Numbered from the stretch's first letter, positions 1-8,021 are shown. The stretch: DNA of 64,000 nucleotides from Bradyrhizobiaceae bacterium (GCA_003963145.1 RXJJ01000009.1:277287-341286), one strand, 5' to 3'. Notes: generated from the letters alone by a model not told the origin. Made by a program: numbers and translations.

Positions 1-44
1 CGGTTGCGGCCGCGCAGAGACTTCAGCGAATTACGGACCTTCAT
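1..44 (-). CDS. rpmJ: 50S ribosomal protein L36, 5' end only (cut by window edge)
   Basis: Reading down from an ATG at 44 gives MKVRNSLKSLRGRN and continues past the window edge, so only the first 14 residues are visible. This is the characteristic start of the zinc-free (CXXC-lacking) L36 type used by alphaproteobacteria. L36 is the smallest protein of the large ribosomal subunit and sits at the peptidyl-transferase side. The identification rests on the very conserved N-terminus alone. The 450 bases upstream of it carry no other gene, so its promoter should lie within them. Confidence 0.85.
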   Translation of the reverse strand, partial: MKVRNSLKSLRGRN

Positions 45-495
45 GGGACAATACTTTCTAAAGGCCGCGTGCAGGCCGGTCTCTCGTCAGATGAAAAAGG
101 CATTATTCCGGGCCCAAAGCCCTCGGAACACGCGGTTTCTAGGCATTTGAAGGCCAAATGTCAATGCGGGCGACGGCCTTCGATCCATTGGGCAGTTGGG
201 AACAGTGTTCCCGCGAGGAGGTATTTTTTCATTATTTTCAATAACATCGCGTAGTCCGCGCCGCTGCCATGAGTGAAGATCGCCTAGGCAAGTCTCGTCC
301 AGCGGAAAAATCGTACAAACCCCGACATACGTTCCGGCCGGTATTGCGTGCCTGCGTCCGGTTCCTTTCGATTCAATCTTGAGTCGTTTTGGCAAGGTTA
401 ACGATATCCGGACAATCTCCGGTGCATCGTCCGCGCGCACCCTCTTTCCGCCACTGCAAATCATTCACCATCCGCTCCGCGCAAAGGGGGAAGGC
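45..495. other. Intergenic region between divergent rpmJ and the EAL gene
   Basis: No convincing gene was found here; the ORFs that cross it have no Shine-Dalgarno sequence and no recognisable family. It must hold the divergent promoters of rpmJ (leftward) and the EAL-domain gene (rightward). The only clear structure is the 15-base palindrome at 198-212 listed separately. Confidence 0.6.
198..212. promoter_or_regulatory. 15-base perfect palindrome, possible operator
   Basis: The sequence GGGAACAGTGTTCCC is a perfect dyad around G205. It lies about 155 bases upstream of rpmJ and 285 bases upstream of the EAL gene start. I do not recognise a regulator for it; it is too short and lacks a T-run for a terminator. 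Confidence 0.3.
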
Positions 496-1707
496 ATGAT
501 GAATGACACAGTCCAAGAAGACGCTTCGGCACGGCCGACATTCGGCAAGCGAAAGATCAAACCGCGCCTGTGCATTGTCGAAAACAAGCAGCACATTCTG
601 ACGTTGCTCGGCGATACCCTCGAGGATCAGGGTTTCATTCCCACGCCCTGCAGCAGGCTCGATGACCTCGGCGGCATTCTTGAAACAGTGCTGCCGGATG
701 TCGTCATTGTGCCGACATCGGTGAATGGCTTACCGACGCACGACATCATCCATGCCCTCGCGGCCGGCCGCTTTCCTGGAAAAGTGCTGCTGATTGGGCC
801 TTCGGTCGCGCCAGCGGTCGCTGCGGCTCGCGAACTTTGCGGAAAACTCGGCCTCGATCTGCTGCCCGTCCTCGCCACTCCTTTCCGCGAAGAGGATCTG
901 TTTAACAGCGTGGCCTCGCTGGTGCCGGCCCAGGCCCCGCCTCCACCGCCTGTCGATGTGACGGAAGCTCTGGACGCGGGGTGGCTGGAACTCTGGTATC
1001 AACCCAAAATCGATATCCGCACCATGGCGCTCGGCGGTGCGGAAGCCCTGATTCGCATGCGTCATCCGACGTGGGGGATCGTGCCGCCCGCTTATTTCAT
1101 TCCGGACGGAAGCGACCCGCATTTTCGCGACCTGTCGCGATTTGTCATCGGGCGGGTGTTCGAGGACTGGCGTTATCTCGCCACGCATCTGGGGCGGATT
1201 CATCTGTCCATCAATCTGCCGATATCCTTCTTCCGCGAGCCCGGCGCGATCGGGGATTTGCGCGCGCAATTTCCCGATCATCCCGCGTTTGACGGCCTCA
1301 CCGTGGAAGTCGCCAGCAGCGAGGTGACGGGCAACCTCGCCCTCGCGACGGAGGCGGCAAGGCAGATGCGGTTTCACCATATCGGCTTTTCAATCGACAA
1401 TGTCGGCGAGGAATGGCCGCTGCTGGTGGGGCTGAGCGAATTTCCCTTCGCCGAGATAAAACTGGATCGCGAATTCGTTGACGGAAGTTCGTCCGAACCT
1501 TTGAAGCGATCGGTATGCCGCCACATCGCCGATCTCGCCAACGATTACGGCGCGCGAACCGTCGCCGAGGGCGTGGAGACCAAAGAGGACTTCCGCGCGA
1601 TGCACGACATCGGCGTGGACGCGATTCAGGGCTTTCTGTTCGGGCGACCGATGGCCGCACGCAAATTCGCGCGCGACATGCGCGGCGGCCTCGTCTTCAA
1701 GGTCTAG
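496..1707 (+). CDS. Degenerate receiver domain + EAL domain protein (cyclic-di-GMP type)
   Basis: A 403-residue protein. The start at 496 is chosen because it follows AAAGGGGGAAGG; a longer reading from 379 has no ribosome site. Residues about 22-140 fold like a response-regulator receiver, but the usual acidic pair is Glu29-Asn30 and the phosphate-accepting Asp in the LPDVVIVP segment is replaced (Pro73), with Thr-Pro in place of the Lys-Pro switch. Residues about 165-400 are an EAL domain: EALIR, SINLP, VEVASSE, EIKLD, AEGVET and IQGFLFGRP are recognisable, but loop 6, normally DDFGTG, reads DNVGEE. EAL domains hydrolyse cyclic-di-GMP with two metals; loss of the second loop-6 Asp is expected to weaken this. 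It may be a cyclic-di-GMP sensor rather than a phosphodiesterase. It ends 22 bases before a convergent gene. Confidence 0.85.
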   Translation: MMNDTVQEDASARPTFGKRKIKPRLCIVENKQHILTLLGDTLEDQGFIPTPCSRLDDLGGILETVLPDVVIVPTSVNGLPTHDIIHALAAGRFPGKVLLIGPSVAPAVAAARELCGKLGLDLLPVLATPFREEDLFNSVASLVPAQAPPPPPVDVTEALDAGWLELWYQPKIDIRTMALGGAEALIRMRHPTWGIVPPAYFIPDGSDPHFRDLSRFVIGRVFEDWRYLATHLGRIHLSINLPISFFREPGAIGDLRAQFPDHPAFDGLTVEVASSEVTGNLALATEAARQMRFHHIGFSIDNVGEEWPLLVGLSEFPFAEIKLDREFVDGSSSEPLKRSVCRHIADLANDYGARTVAEGVETKEDFRAMHDIGVDAIQGFLFGRPMAARKFARDMRGGLVFKV

Positions 1708-1729
1708 GCGTCTTTAGTTAGCCGTCTTG

Positions 1730-2137
1730 TCAGTTAGCCGTTTTGCCGAAAGCCTTGCGCAATTCGTCCTTTGCCGCATCAAGTTTCTTGCGGCGCGCGG
1801 CGGAGAGGTTTTTGCCAGCACGGTTGATGTAGAACACCAGCATCGACATCGCCGACCGGTAGGGGTTGCTTTTACGCCGATTGCTGTGCTCGGCAGATCG
1901 CTTGAGCGATCGCGCGATGGCCTTCGGACTATTCAACTTGAAGACGTCACGCTTCAGATCAAGCGCGTCGCTGGTCTGCGTCACCCGTGCCGACCATTTC
2001 TGGCCGGCTCTTTTTCGCGCCGTCTTGCGGCCCGAAGTTTTGCGTACCCTCGCGCTTTTACGCGTGCCGTGTGAAGATTTCGCCGTTCGTTTGCGCGAGG
2101 CGGACTTGCGGGTGGTCTTATGTGCGGCCTTGGCCAT
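1730..2137 (-). CDS. DUF3175 lysine/arginine-rich protein
   Basis: A 135-residue very basic protein. Residues 1-48 are a histone-like run of Lys, Arg, Ser, Thr and Ala (repeats such as RKSASRKR and GRKTARKR); residues about 48-130 carry the DUF3175 core (KWSARVTQTSDALDL, then SNPYRSAMSMLVFYINRAG). The family is common in Rhizobiales and its function is not established; the tail suggests nucleic-acid binding (inference). The start at 2137 follows AGGAGA, but this ribosome site lies inside a 13-base-pair hairpin (see 2142-2174). It is the last gene behind the FAH-family gene on the same strand, 57 bases apart, and could be cotranscribed. Confidence 0.85.
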   Translation of the reverse strand: MAKAAHKTTRKSASRKRTAKSSHGTRKSARVRKTSGRKTARKRAGQKWSARVTQTSDALDLKRDVFKLNSPKAIARSLKRSAEHSNRRKSNPYRSAMSMLVFYINRAGKNLSAARRKKLDAAKDELRKAFGKTAN

Positions 2138-2141
2138 GACA

Positions 2142-2174
2142 TTCTCCTGTCCGACATTTCATCGGACAGGAGAA
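2142..2174 (-). promoter_or_regulatory. Perfect 13-bp hairpin that buries the DUF3175 ribosome binding site
   Basis: On the minus strand TTCTCCTGTCCGA pairs perfectly with TCGGACAGGAGAA across a 7-base loop. The 3' arm contains AGGAGA, the Shine-Dalgarno of the DUF3175 gene, 5-6 bases before its ATG. No T-run follows, so it is not a typical terminator. The structure should block ribosome loading unless opened (inference). Confidence 0.65.
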
Positions 2175-2194
2175 AGCGCAAAGCAAAATTAAGT

Positions 2195-3058
2195 TCAGAC
2201 AAATTTGTTTTCGATTCGGCCGATGCCGGAAATCTCCATCGCCACCACGTCACCCGCCTTCAGGAATTTCGGCGGCTTGAAGCCGAGACCGACACCGGCG
2301 GGCGTGCCGGTCGCGATCAGATCGCCCGGCTCGAGCGCCAATCCCTGCGAAATGGTCGAGACGAGGGTCGGGATATCGAAAATCAGGTCGCTGCTATTCG
2401 CATTCTGGCGCGGCTCGCCATTGACCCAGCTTTTCACCGTCAGGTTTTCGGCATCGAGTTCGTCGGATGTGACGATCCACGGTCCCATCGGGCAGAAAGT
2501 ATCAAGATTTTTACCGAGGAACCATTGTTTATGATTCTTCTGCCGGTCGCGCGCCGTCACATCATTCACGATGGTGTATCCGAATATGTGCTTCCAGGCG
2601 TCGGCCTTGGCGATGTCCCGTCCGGCCTTGCCGATCACGATGGTGAGCTCGACCTCGTAATCGACGCTTGAGGTGATATGCGAGTGAAGCTGCACATCAT
2701 CGTATGGGCCGACCACGGTATTGAAGCCCTTGCTGAATACAGCGGGATATTCATCGATCTCAGCGCCTTTCACCGCGCCGGCCTCGAAACCGCTGCCGGC
2801 GAACTCTCGGGCATGCTCGCCGTAATTCTTGCCGACGCAAAAGATGTTTCGGTCTGGTTTGGGGATCGGCGCCAACAGTTTGACGTCGCGCACAGCGATA
2901 CCCGAACCGCCAGACGGGAAAGTCTCCTTGATCTCGGCGTAACGCGCGATCAGATCGACCATGTCGCCGACGCCGGGAAGTGGCCGCACTGTATCCGCCG
3001 CAGCATCGACAAGGCCGACATGGAGAGAGCCGTTATAGGAAAAGGTGGCGAACTTCAT
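2195..3058 (-). CDS. Fumarylacetoacetate hydrolase family protein
   Basis: A 287-residue protein with the FAH fold: an N-terminal small domain (about 1-65), then the catalytic beta-roll with NIFCVGKNY, the metal-ligand segment VDYEVELTIVIGKAGRDI, GYTIVNDVTARD and the C-terminal GDVVAMEISGIGRIEN. The family includes 2-hydroxyhepta-2,4-diene-1,7-dioate isomerases, fumarylpyruvate hydrolases and acylpyruvases, all acting on C-C bonds of dicarboxylic keto acids with Mg2+; the exact substrate cannot be read from sequence. It lies 38 bases downstream of the Bug-type receptor gene on the same strand, suggesting the pair handles an imported carboxylate (inference). Confidence 0.85.
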   Translation of the reverse strand: MKFATFSYNGSLHVGLVDAAADTVRPLPGVGDMVDLIARYAEIKETFPSGGSGIAVRDVKLLAPIPKPDRNIFCVGKNYGEHAREFAGSGFEAGAVKGAEIDEYPAVFSKGFNTVVGPYDDVQLHSHITSSVDYEVELTIVIGKAGRDIAKADAWKHIFGYTIVNDVTARDRQKNHKQWFLGKNLDTFCPMGPWIVTSDELDAENLTVKSWVNGEPRQNANSSDLIFDIPTLVSTISQGLALEPGDLIATGTPAGVGLGFKPPKFLKAGDVVAMEISGIGRIENKFV

Positions 3059-3096
3059 TTCGGATTTCCACTTGTTTGAAACTCAGTGCGAAAGAC

Positions 3097-4095
3097 TTAC
3101 TCGACCTTGCCGATCTTGTTCACCGCAGCGATCAGCCGCGCGCTGTCCGCTTCGACGAATGTGGCGAACTCCGGCGCGTCGAGATAGGCGACCGGGCTGC
3201 CCGCAGCCTCGAACGTCCTGACCACCTCCGGAGACTGCACGGCTTCCTTCATCGCCTCGCGCAGCCGTGTCATGATCGGGGCAGGCAGCGCCTGCTGCGC
3301 AAACAGACCGGCCCATATGTAAAACTCGACATCCTTGTAGCCGATTTCCTGAAAAGTGGGCACATCGGGAAAGCTCGCGACGCGCTTCGCGCCCCAGCAC
3401 GCCAGCACCCGCATCTTGCCGTCATCGACGTGGGCGCGCACCGTGCCCGGCGCGGTCGCAACCGCCTGAACCGTGCCGGTCAGCAAACCCGTCAGAGCCG
3501 GCCCAGCGCCACGGAACGGCACGTGCAGAAGTTTGATTCCGGCATTTGCCGCAAGCATCTCCATCGCGATATGCAGCGTGCCATAAGGACCGGACGAGCC
3601 ATAGGGAATTTCGCCGGGACGCTTTTTCGCATCTTCGATAAAGTCCTGCACCGTCTTCCACGGCGCGGACGCCGGCACTGTCAGCATGGTCGGATCGGCC
3701 AGCACCCGCGCGACCGGTGAAAACTGGGAAACCTCATACGCGACCGGGCGGCCAAACAGCCGATCGGCCTCCGGCAACACCGCCAGCGAGGACAGGGTCA
3801 TCAACAGCGTGTAACCGTCCGGCTCTGCGCGCGCCGCAGCGGCGTTGCCGACCGAGCCGCCCCCTCCTCCCGCGCGGTTATCCACGACCACCGGCTTGCC
3901 GAGAATCCGCTCCAGCGACAGCGCAACCGGACGCGCCGCAAGATCGGCCTGCCCGCCGGCGGGAAACGGCACGATCATCGTGACGGTGCGTGACGGCCAC
4001 GCCGCCTGAGCATGTACCGGACTCGATAGGACTGGCATGGCAAGTTGAGACAGCGGCAAAGCCGCAGCCGCCTTGAGAAGATCGCGGCGATCCAT
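3097..4095 (-). CDS. Tripartite tricarboxylate transporter (Bug/TctC family) periplasmic receptor
   Basis: A 332-residue protein with a twin-arginine-like leader (MDRRDLLKAAAALPLSQLA, cleavage near the VHAQA) followed by a Bug-family binding fold: WPSRTVTMIVPFPAGGQAD, the PDGYTLLM segment and LHVPFRGAGPALTGLLTGTV. Such receptors deliver carboxylates, often aromatic or dicarboxylic acids, to TctAB permeases, but no tctA or tctB is in this window, as is usual for the many orphan Bug proteins. The start has a strong GGGAGGAATGA ribosome site. It is followed by the FAH-family gene in a probable two-gene operon. Confidence 0.9.
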   Translation of the reverse strand: MDRRDLLKAAAALPLSQLAMPVLSSPVHAQAAWPSRTVTMIVPFPAGGQADLAARPVALSLERILGKPVVVDNRAGGGGGSVGNAAAARAEPDGYTLLMTLSSLAVLPEADRLFGRPVAYEVSQFSPVARVLADPTMLTVPASAPWKTVQDFIEDAKKRPGEIPYGSSGPYGTLHIAMEMLAANAGIKLLHVPFRGAGPALTGLLTGTVQAVATAPGTVRAHVDDGKMRVLACWGAKRVASFPDVPTFQEIGYKDVEFYIWAGLFAQQALPAPIMTRLREAMKEAVQSPEVVRTFEAAGSPVAYLDAPEFATFVEADSARLIAAVNKIGKVE

Positions 4096-4215
4096 TCATT
4101 CCTCCCCGGGATTTATCGTTATTGGTGTAAAAGGCCGGGAGCGTTATCGCGCGTCAGTGGCACATGCTGCAAAGCGAAACAGATCAACAAAGCTGTCGCT
4201 GAACGGTCATGACGA

Positions 4216-5118
4216 TCATGCCGCCCGGCGCCGTCCCGGCGTCATCCGAGCCTTCTCCATCACACCGGAATTGGCCAGACTGTCGGCGAGAAAAATCGCC
4301 AGTTCGGATACGACGCGTGAGTTGGTGCGCTTGCCGTAAGCATAGACAACCTCGACAGCCGGCAGCGGCGGCAAGCCATGGCCGGGACCGAGCACCCGCA
4401 GCGGCGCCGAGACAAGCGCGCGCGCGAGAACCGTGACGCCCATTCCCTCGATCGCCGCAGCGCGAAGGCATTCGAAGCTTGGACCGACGAAGCTCATATG
4501 CCATGGGCGCTCATGGCTCTTGAGCGCGGCCTGCGCCGACCGGCGGTAAGCGCACCCCTCGGGAAACAGGACAAGCGGAACCGAAGATCCGGCCTCGGGC
4601 ACAAAGCCCGGCGAACCGACCCATACAAGCTGCTCCTTCAGCACCACCGTGCCGTGCTTAGCTCCGGCATCCTGCTTGAAGAATGAAAGATCGAACTCAC
4701 CTCTTGCCGTGCGCTTGAGAAGGTTCTCGGACTGATTGGCCTCGACTTCGAGTCCAACCATTGGATGCAGCTTCTTGAACGCAGTCAGCCATGTGGTGAA
4801 ATCACGCCCGAAAAAATCGAGAGGCACTCCGAGTTTGACAAAGCCTGTCAACGCCTCATCCGACATCGAACCGAAAGCCTCATCGTTAAGCTGAAGAATA
4901 CGTCGCGCATATTGCAGCAGCTTGCTCCCTTCGGCGGTGAGTTCGAGCACGCGGCCCTTGCGCCGCTCAAGGATGCTTTTTCCGACCTGGGCCTCGAGCT
5001 TGTTGATCTGCTGGCTCACCGTCGACTGGGAGCGGCCGACACTTTCGGCGGCGCGCGAAAAGCTCATGCTGTCCGCGACAAGAAGAAACGTCCGCAGGCA
5101 ATCAATGTCGAAATTCAT
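4216..5118 (-). CDS. LysR family transcriptional regulator
   Basis: A 300-residue regulator with an N-terminal winged helix-turn-helix (residues about 3-62; the segment FSRAAESVGRSQSTVSQQIN is the recognition motif) and a C-terminal periplasmic-binding-protein-like effector domain. It is divergent from the DUF485-symporter-dehalogenase cluster across 216 bases and shares the direction of the Bug/FAH genes 120 bases downstream. Divergent placement is typical when a LysR protein controls the neighbouring operon, so the symporter cluster is its likely target; control of the Bug/FAH pair is also possible. A T-N11-A dyad lies in the shared gap. Confidence 0.9.
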   Translation of the reverse strand: MNFDIDCLRTFLLVADSMSFSRAAESVGRSQSTVSQQINKLEAQVGKSILERRKGRVLELTAEGSKLLQYARRILQLNDEAFGSMSDEALTGFVKLGVPLDFFGRDFTTWLTAFKKLHPMVGLEVEANQSENLLKRTARGEFDLSFFKQDAGAKHGTVVLKEQLVWVGSPGFVPEAGSSVPLVLFPEGCAYRRSAQAALKSHERPWHMSFVGPSFECLRAAAIEGMGVTVLARALVSAPLRVLGPGHGLPPLPAVEVVYAYGKRTNSRVVSELAIFLADSLANSGVMEKARMTPGRRRAA

Positions 5119-5131
5119 ATCGCGCCCCAGT

Positions 5132-5146
5132 ATCGTAGAATACGAT
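5132..5146. promoter_or_regulatory. Candidate LysR operator (T-N11-A dyad)
   Basis: ATCGTAGAATACGAT is a perfect inverted repeat (six-base arms, three-base centre) with T at 5133 and A at 5145 separated by 11 bases, the form LysR proteins usually bind. It lies 14 bases upstream of the LysR start and about 190 bases before the DUF485 gene. A weaker TGAT...ATCA half-site pair follows at about 5149-5166. Confidence 0.5.
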
Positions 5147-5334
5147 TTTGATCATCGCTTTAATCAATTTTGTCACTTTTAGCCCCGCCGGTAAAGTTCA
5201 ATCGCCGGAAGAATTTCCGGCCAACCCGCAAAAGCGGGACGAAGAAAATCAGGGAGCGAAACGCCGCAATGCGCGGCTGTCCAACTGCGACCGCATTCAG
5301 ACTCGCCGGCAAAAATCAAAACCAATGAGGGGAA

Positions 5335-5652
5335 ATGCTCATGCACGACATTGCAATGAAGGAGGCCGCGCACGCCTCGATCAAGGCCCTGATCGCGGAG
5401 AAGGTCAAATATCTGGTACCGATGACGGCTATCTACATGGTCTCCTTCATCGGCCTGACGCTGCTTGCCGACTTCGCCAGAGGCGTCACCGGCATCCGCG
5501 TCATCGGAGCTCTCAATCTCGGCTTCGTATTGATCGCTTTCAACTACCTGCTGTCCTGGGCGCTGGCGCTGGTTTATGTGCGCATCGCCAGCGATCGCCT
5601 CGATCCGCTTGCCGCCAAGGCTGCATCCCAAATCACGGGAGCAGCCCGATGA
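5335..5652 (+). CDS. DUF485 membrane protein, partner of the symporter
   Basis: A protein of 105 residues (103 if it begins at the ATG at 5341, which is the better distance from the GAGGGGAA ribosome site). It has two membrane segments, about residues 28-50 and 62-88, with the DUF485 pattern. DUF485 proteins (for example YjcH of E. coli) are small subunits encoded just before acetate/solute:Na+ symporters of the ActP type. Its stop overlaps the symporter start in an ATGA, so the two are translationally coupled. Confidence 0.85.
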   Translation: MLMHDIAMKEAAHASIKALIAEKVKYLVPMTAIYMVSFIGLTLLADFARGVTGIRVIGALNLGFVLIAFNYLLSWALALVYVRIASDRLDPLAAKAASQITGAAR

Positions 5653-7169
5653 TGACGTTTGGCATCTTTCTCGTCATTTTGCTGGCGACGCTCTTTATTA
5701 CTTACTGGGCGGCGCGGCGGACGTCGACGACCGCGGATTTCTATGCCGCCGACAGCAAGCTTACCGCCGCGCAGAACGGTATCGCCCTCGCGGGCGACTG
5801 GTGCAGCGCCGCGGCCTTTCTCGGCTTCACCGGATTGACCGCACTCTATGGTATGGATGGCGCGTTCTATGCGCTCGGCGCGCTTGTCGCATTCTGCACG
5901 GTGTTGCTGCTGATCGCCGAGCCGCTGCGCAATTCGGGCCGCTACACGCTCGGCGACGTCATCCGCAGCCGAATGCAGACCAGAACATCCCTGCTCGCCG
6001 CCATCGTCGGCACCATCGTCGTCAACTTCGCGTATCTGATGCCGCAGATGGCCGGAGCCGGCGTTCTTGTCCGCCTGCTCACCGGCATTCCATACAGCTG
6101 GGCTGTTACTTTCGTCGGCACCGCGATGATCGTCTATGTGGCCTTCGGCGGAATGCTGGCCACGACATGGGTCCAGATCATCAAGGCCGTGCTGATGCTC
6201 GCCGCCGGCGCGATCATTCTCGTGATGGTTCTCGCGGCCGTGAACTTCAATCCGATCACTCTGTTCAACGACGCCGAGGCAAAATACGGCGCGCAATATC
6301 TGCTGCCTGGCAATTATCTGAAACATCCGCTCGATCAGGTGTCGCTTGGCGTCGGTTATGTGCTCGGCCTCGCAGGATTGCCGCACGTGATGACACGTTT
6401 TTACACGGTGCCCGACGCCAAGACGGCGAGGCGCTCCGTGATCTGGGTGATGTTCCTCGCTGGACTATTCTTTGCCGGCACCACGATCTTCGGACTGGCC
6501 GCGGCGGATTTCGTCGGTCAGGACGTCATCAGGGCCGCCGACAAGGGAGGCAATCTCACTCTGCCTCTGCTCGCCCAATATCTCGGCGGCGGCAAGGGAA
6601 CATTGGGCGGCGATCTCATGCTGGGATTTGTCTCGGCTGTGGCCGTTGCAACCATCCTCGCCGTGGTGTCCGCACTGACTTTGTCGACGTCAGGCGCCGT
6701 GGCGCATGATTTCTACACCAACTGGCTGAAACGGGGCAAAGTCGAGGGCCGTCAGGAAGTGTGGATCGCGCGCATCTCGGCTGTAGTCATCGGCGTTCTC
6801 GCCATTGTGCTCGGCATCCTCGCCCAGGGCGTCAACGTCGCCGTGCTGGTGATCCTGGCCATCTGCATCGCCGCCAGCGCCAACTTCCCGGTGCTGATCC
6901 TGTCGCTGTTCTGGCGCCGCTTCAATTCCGGCGGCGTGATCGGCGGCATGGGAGCAGGACTTATCTCCGCCGTCGTGCTGGCCATGCTTGGACCGGCGAT
7001 GCGCGGCGCCGATGCGATCTGGCCGCTGGTCAATCCGACGGTGGCCTCGCTGCCGATCGGATTCCTGGGTGCCATACTGGGAACGCTGATTGCCGGACGC
7101 GACAAGGCAAACGAAGAACGGTTCGACGATTTCTCGATCCGGGTTCACACCGGAGTCAGCCCAAGATAA
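5649..7169 (+). CDS. Sodium:solute symporter family permease (ActP/DhlC-like)
   Basis: A 506-residue integral membrane protein with about 13 transmembrane segments and the SSS pattern (TTADFYAADSKLTAAQNGIALAGDW near the N-terminus; RFYTVPDAKTARRSV in the middle). An open frame reaches back to 5148, but the ATG at 5649, overlapping the DUF485 stop, gives the normal family N-terminus. Members import monocarboxylates such as acetate with Na+. The gene order DUF485-symporter-haloacid dehalogenase resembles the dhlC-dhlB arrangement of Xanthobacter autotrophicus, where the carrier is thought to take up haloacetate; the same role here is an inference. Confidence 0.9.
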   Translation: MMTFGIFLVILLATLFITYWAARRTSTTADFYAADSKLTAAQNGIALAGDWCSAAAFLGFTGLTALYGMDGAFYALGALVAFCTVLLLIAEPLRNSGRYTLGDVIRSRMQTRTSLLAAIVGTIVVNFAYLMPQMAGAGVLVRLLTGIPYSWAVTFVGTAMIVYVAFGGMLATTWVQIIKAVLMLAAGAIILVMVLAAVNFNPITLFNDAEAKYGAQYLLPGNYLKHPLDQVSLGVGYVLGLAGLPHVMTRFYTVPDAKTARRSVIWVMFLAGLFFAGTTIFGLAAADFVGQDVIRAADKGGNLTLPLLAQYLGGGKGTLGGDLMLGFVSAVAVATILAVVSALTLSTSGAVAHDFYTNWLKRGKVEGRQEVWIARISAVVIGVLAIVLGILAQGVNVAVLVILAICIAASANFPVLILSLFWRRFNSGGVIGGMGAGLISAVVLAMLGPAMRGADAIWPLVNPTVASLPIGFLGAILGTLIAGRDKANEERFDDFSIRVHTGVSPR

Positions 7170-7208
7170 AAAAGATAGAAACGAGATAACAGACAGAACA
7201 ACAATCAC

Positions 7209-7240
7209 GTGGTCCGGCTGGCGCCGGACCACATTTCTCT
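7209..7240 (+). terminator. Hairpin after the symporter gene, possible terminator or processing site
   Basis: GTGGTCCGGC pairs perfectly with GCCGGACCAC over a TGGC loop, followed by ATTTCTCTCTC. The stem is strong but the T-run is poor. It lies between the symporter and the dehalogenase and might partly uncouple their expression. Confidence 0.45.
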
Positions 7241-7264
7241 CTCCCGCAAGAATGGACGTTTCAA

Positions 7265-8005
7265 GTGACAATCAAAGCTATAGTGTTCGACGCCTACGGT
7301 ACGCTCTACGACATCCAGTCCGTGGCGAGCGCGACGGATGAAGCCTTTCCGGGTTATGGCGATCTCATCACGCAGATCTGGCGCATCAAGCAGCTCGAAT
7401 ACACCTGGCAGCGCACGGCGATGGGCCGCTACGAGGATTTCTCGGTGGTGACACGCGAGTCGCTCGCTTACTGCCTGAAACTCCTCGGCCTGAAAAACGA
7501 GCCCGCAACATTCGAGCGCATCATGGACAAATACGTCCATCTCGCGCTTTATCCCGATGCAAAGGCGATGCTGGCCGCGCTCAAGGACCGCAAGCTCGCG
7601 ATCCTGTCCAACGGCTCGACAGACATGCTGAACGCGCTTGTGAAAAACACCGGGCTCGACACCATTCTTGACGCCACGATCAGTATCGATTCCGAGCGCG
7701 TGTTCAAGCCGAGCCCGAAGACCTATGCCCTGATCGAGAAATATCTCGGCGTTAAACCGGCAGAGGTCCTGTTCATTTCCTCGAATCCATTCGATGTCTG
7801 CGGAGCCAAGGCCTTCGGCCTCAAGGTGGCGTGGATCGAGCGCGTCACGGAGGAGGCAATGGCCAGCGAGTACAAACCGGGGCAACCGGTGACACCGCTT
7901 TTCATGTTCAAGGCGCTGCGGACCCAGATGGACACGCTCGGTCATGAACCGGATTATCGCATCAGGGCGTTGAGCGAGCTGCCAGCCCTCGTCGCATCGA
8001 TTTGA
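7265..8005 (+). CDS. L-2-haloacid dehalogenase (HAD type II, DhlB-like)
   Basis: A 246-residue cytoplasmic hydrolase with a GTG start (no ATG fits the frame). It should convert L-2-haloalkanoates to 2-hydroxy acids through an aspartyl ester. All active-site residues known from the L-DEX YL enzyme are present with a constant offset: Asp9 (nucleophile, VFDAYGT), Thr13, Arg40 (WRIKQLEY), Ser115-Asn116 (LSNG), Lys148 (FKPSP), Tyr154, Ser172, Asn174 and Asp177 (SSNPFD). This set separates dehalogenases from ordinary HAD phosphatases, so the call is firmer than for most HAD proteins. It follows the DUF485-symporter pair by 95 bases. Physiological substrate could be chloroacetate or another 2-haloacid, or glycolate-related compounds not visible from sequence. 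Confidence 0.88.
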   Translation: MTIKAIVFDAYGTLYDIQSVASATDEAFPGYGDLITQIWRIKQLEYTWQRTAMGRYEDFSVVTRESLAYCLKLLGLKNEPATFERIMDKYVHLALYPDAKAMLAALKDRKLAILSNGSTDMLNALVKNTGLDTILDATISIDSERVFKPSPKTYALIEKYLGVKPAEVLFISSNPFDVCGAKAFGLKVAWIERVTEEAMASEYKPGQPVTPLFMFKALRTQMDTLGHEPDYRIRALSELPALVASI

Positions 8006-8021
8006 TCAGGCGTGGATTTGG

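Noticed and set aside
5148..7169. Long 673-residue reading of the symporter frame
   Set aside because: The part before 5649 has no family match and overlaps the real DUF485 gene; the symporter starts at 5649 in an ATGA overlap.
7265..8005. HAD phosphatase instead of dehalogenase
   Set aside because: The SSNPFD motif and the conserved Arg40, Lys148 and Tyr154 match haloacid dehalogenases rather than phosphatases.
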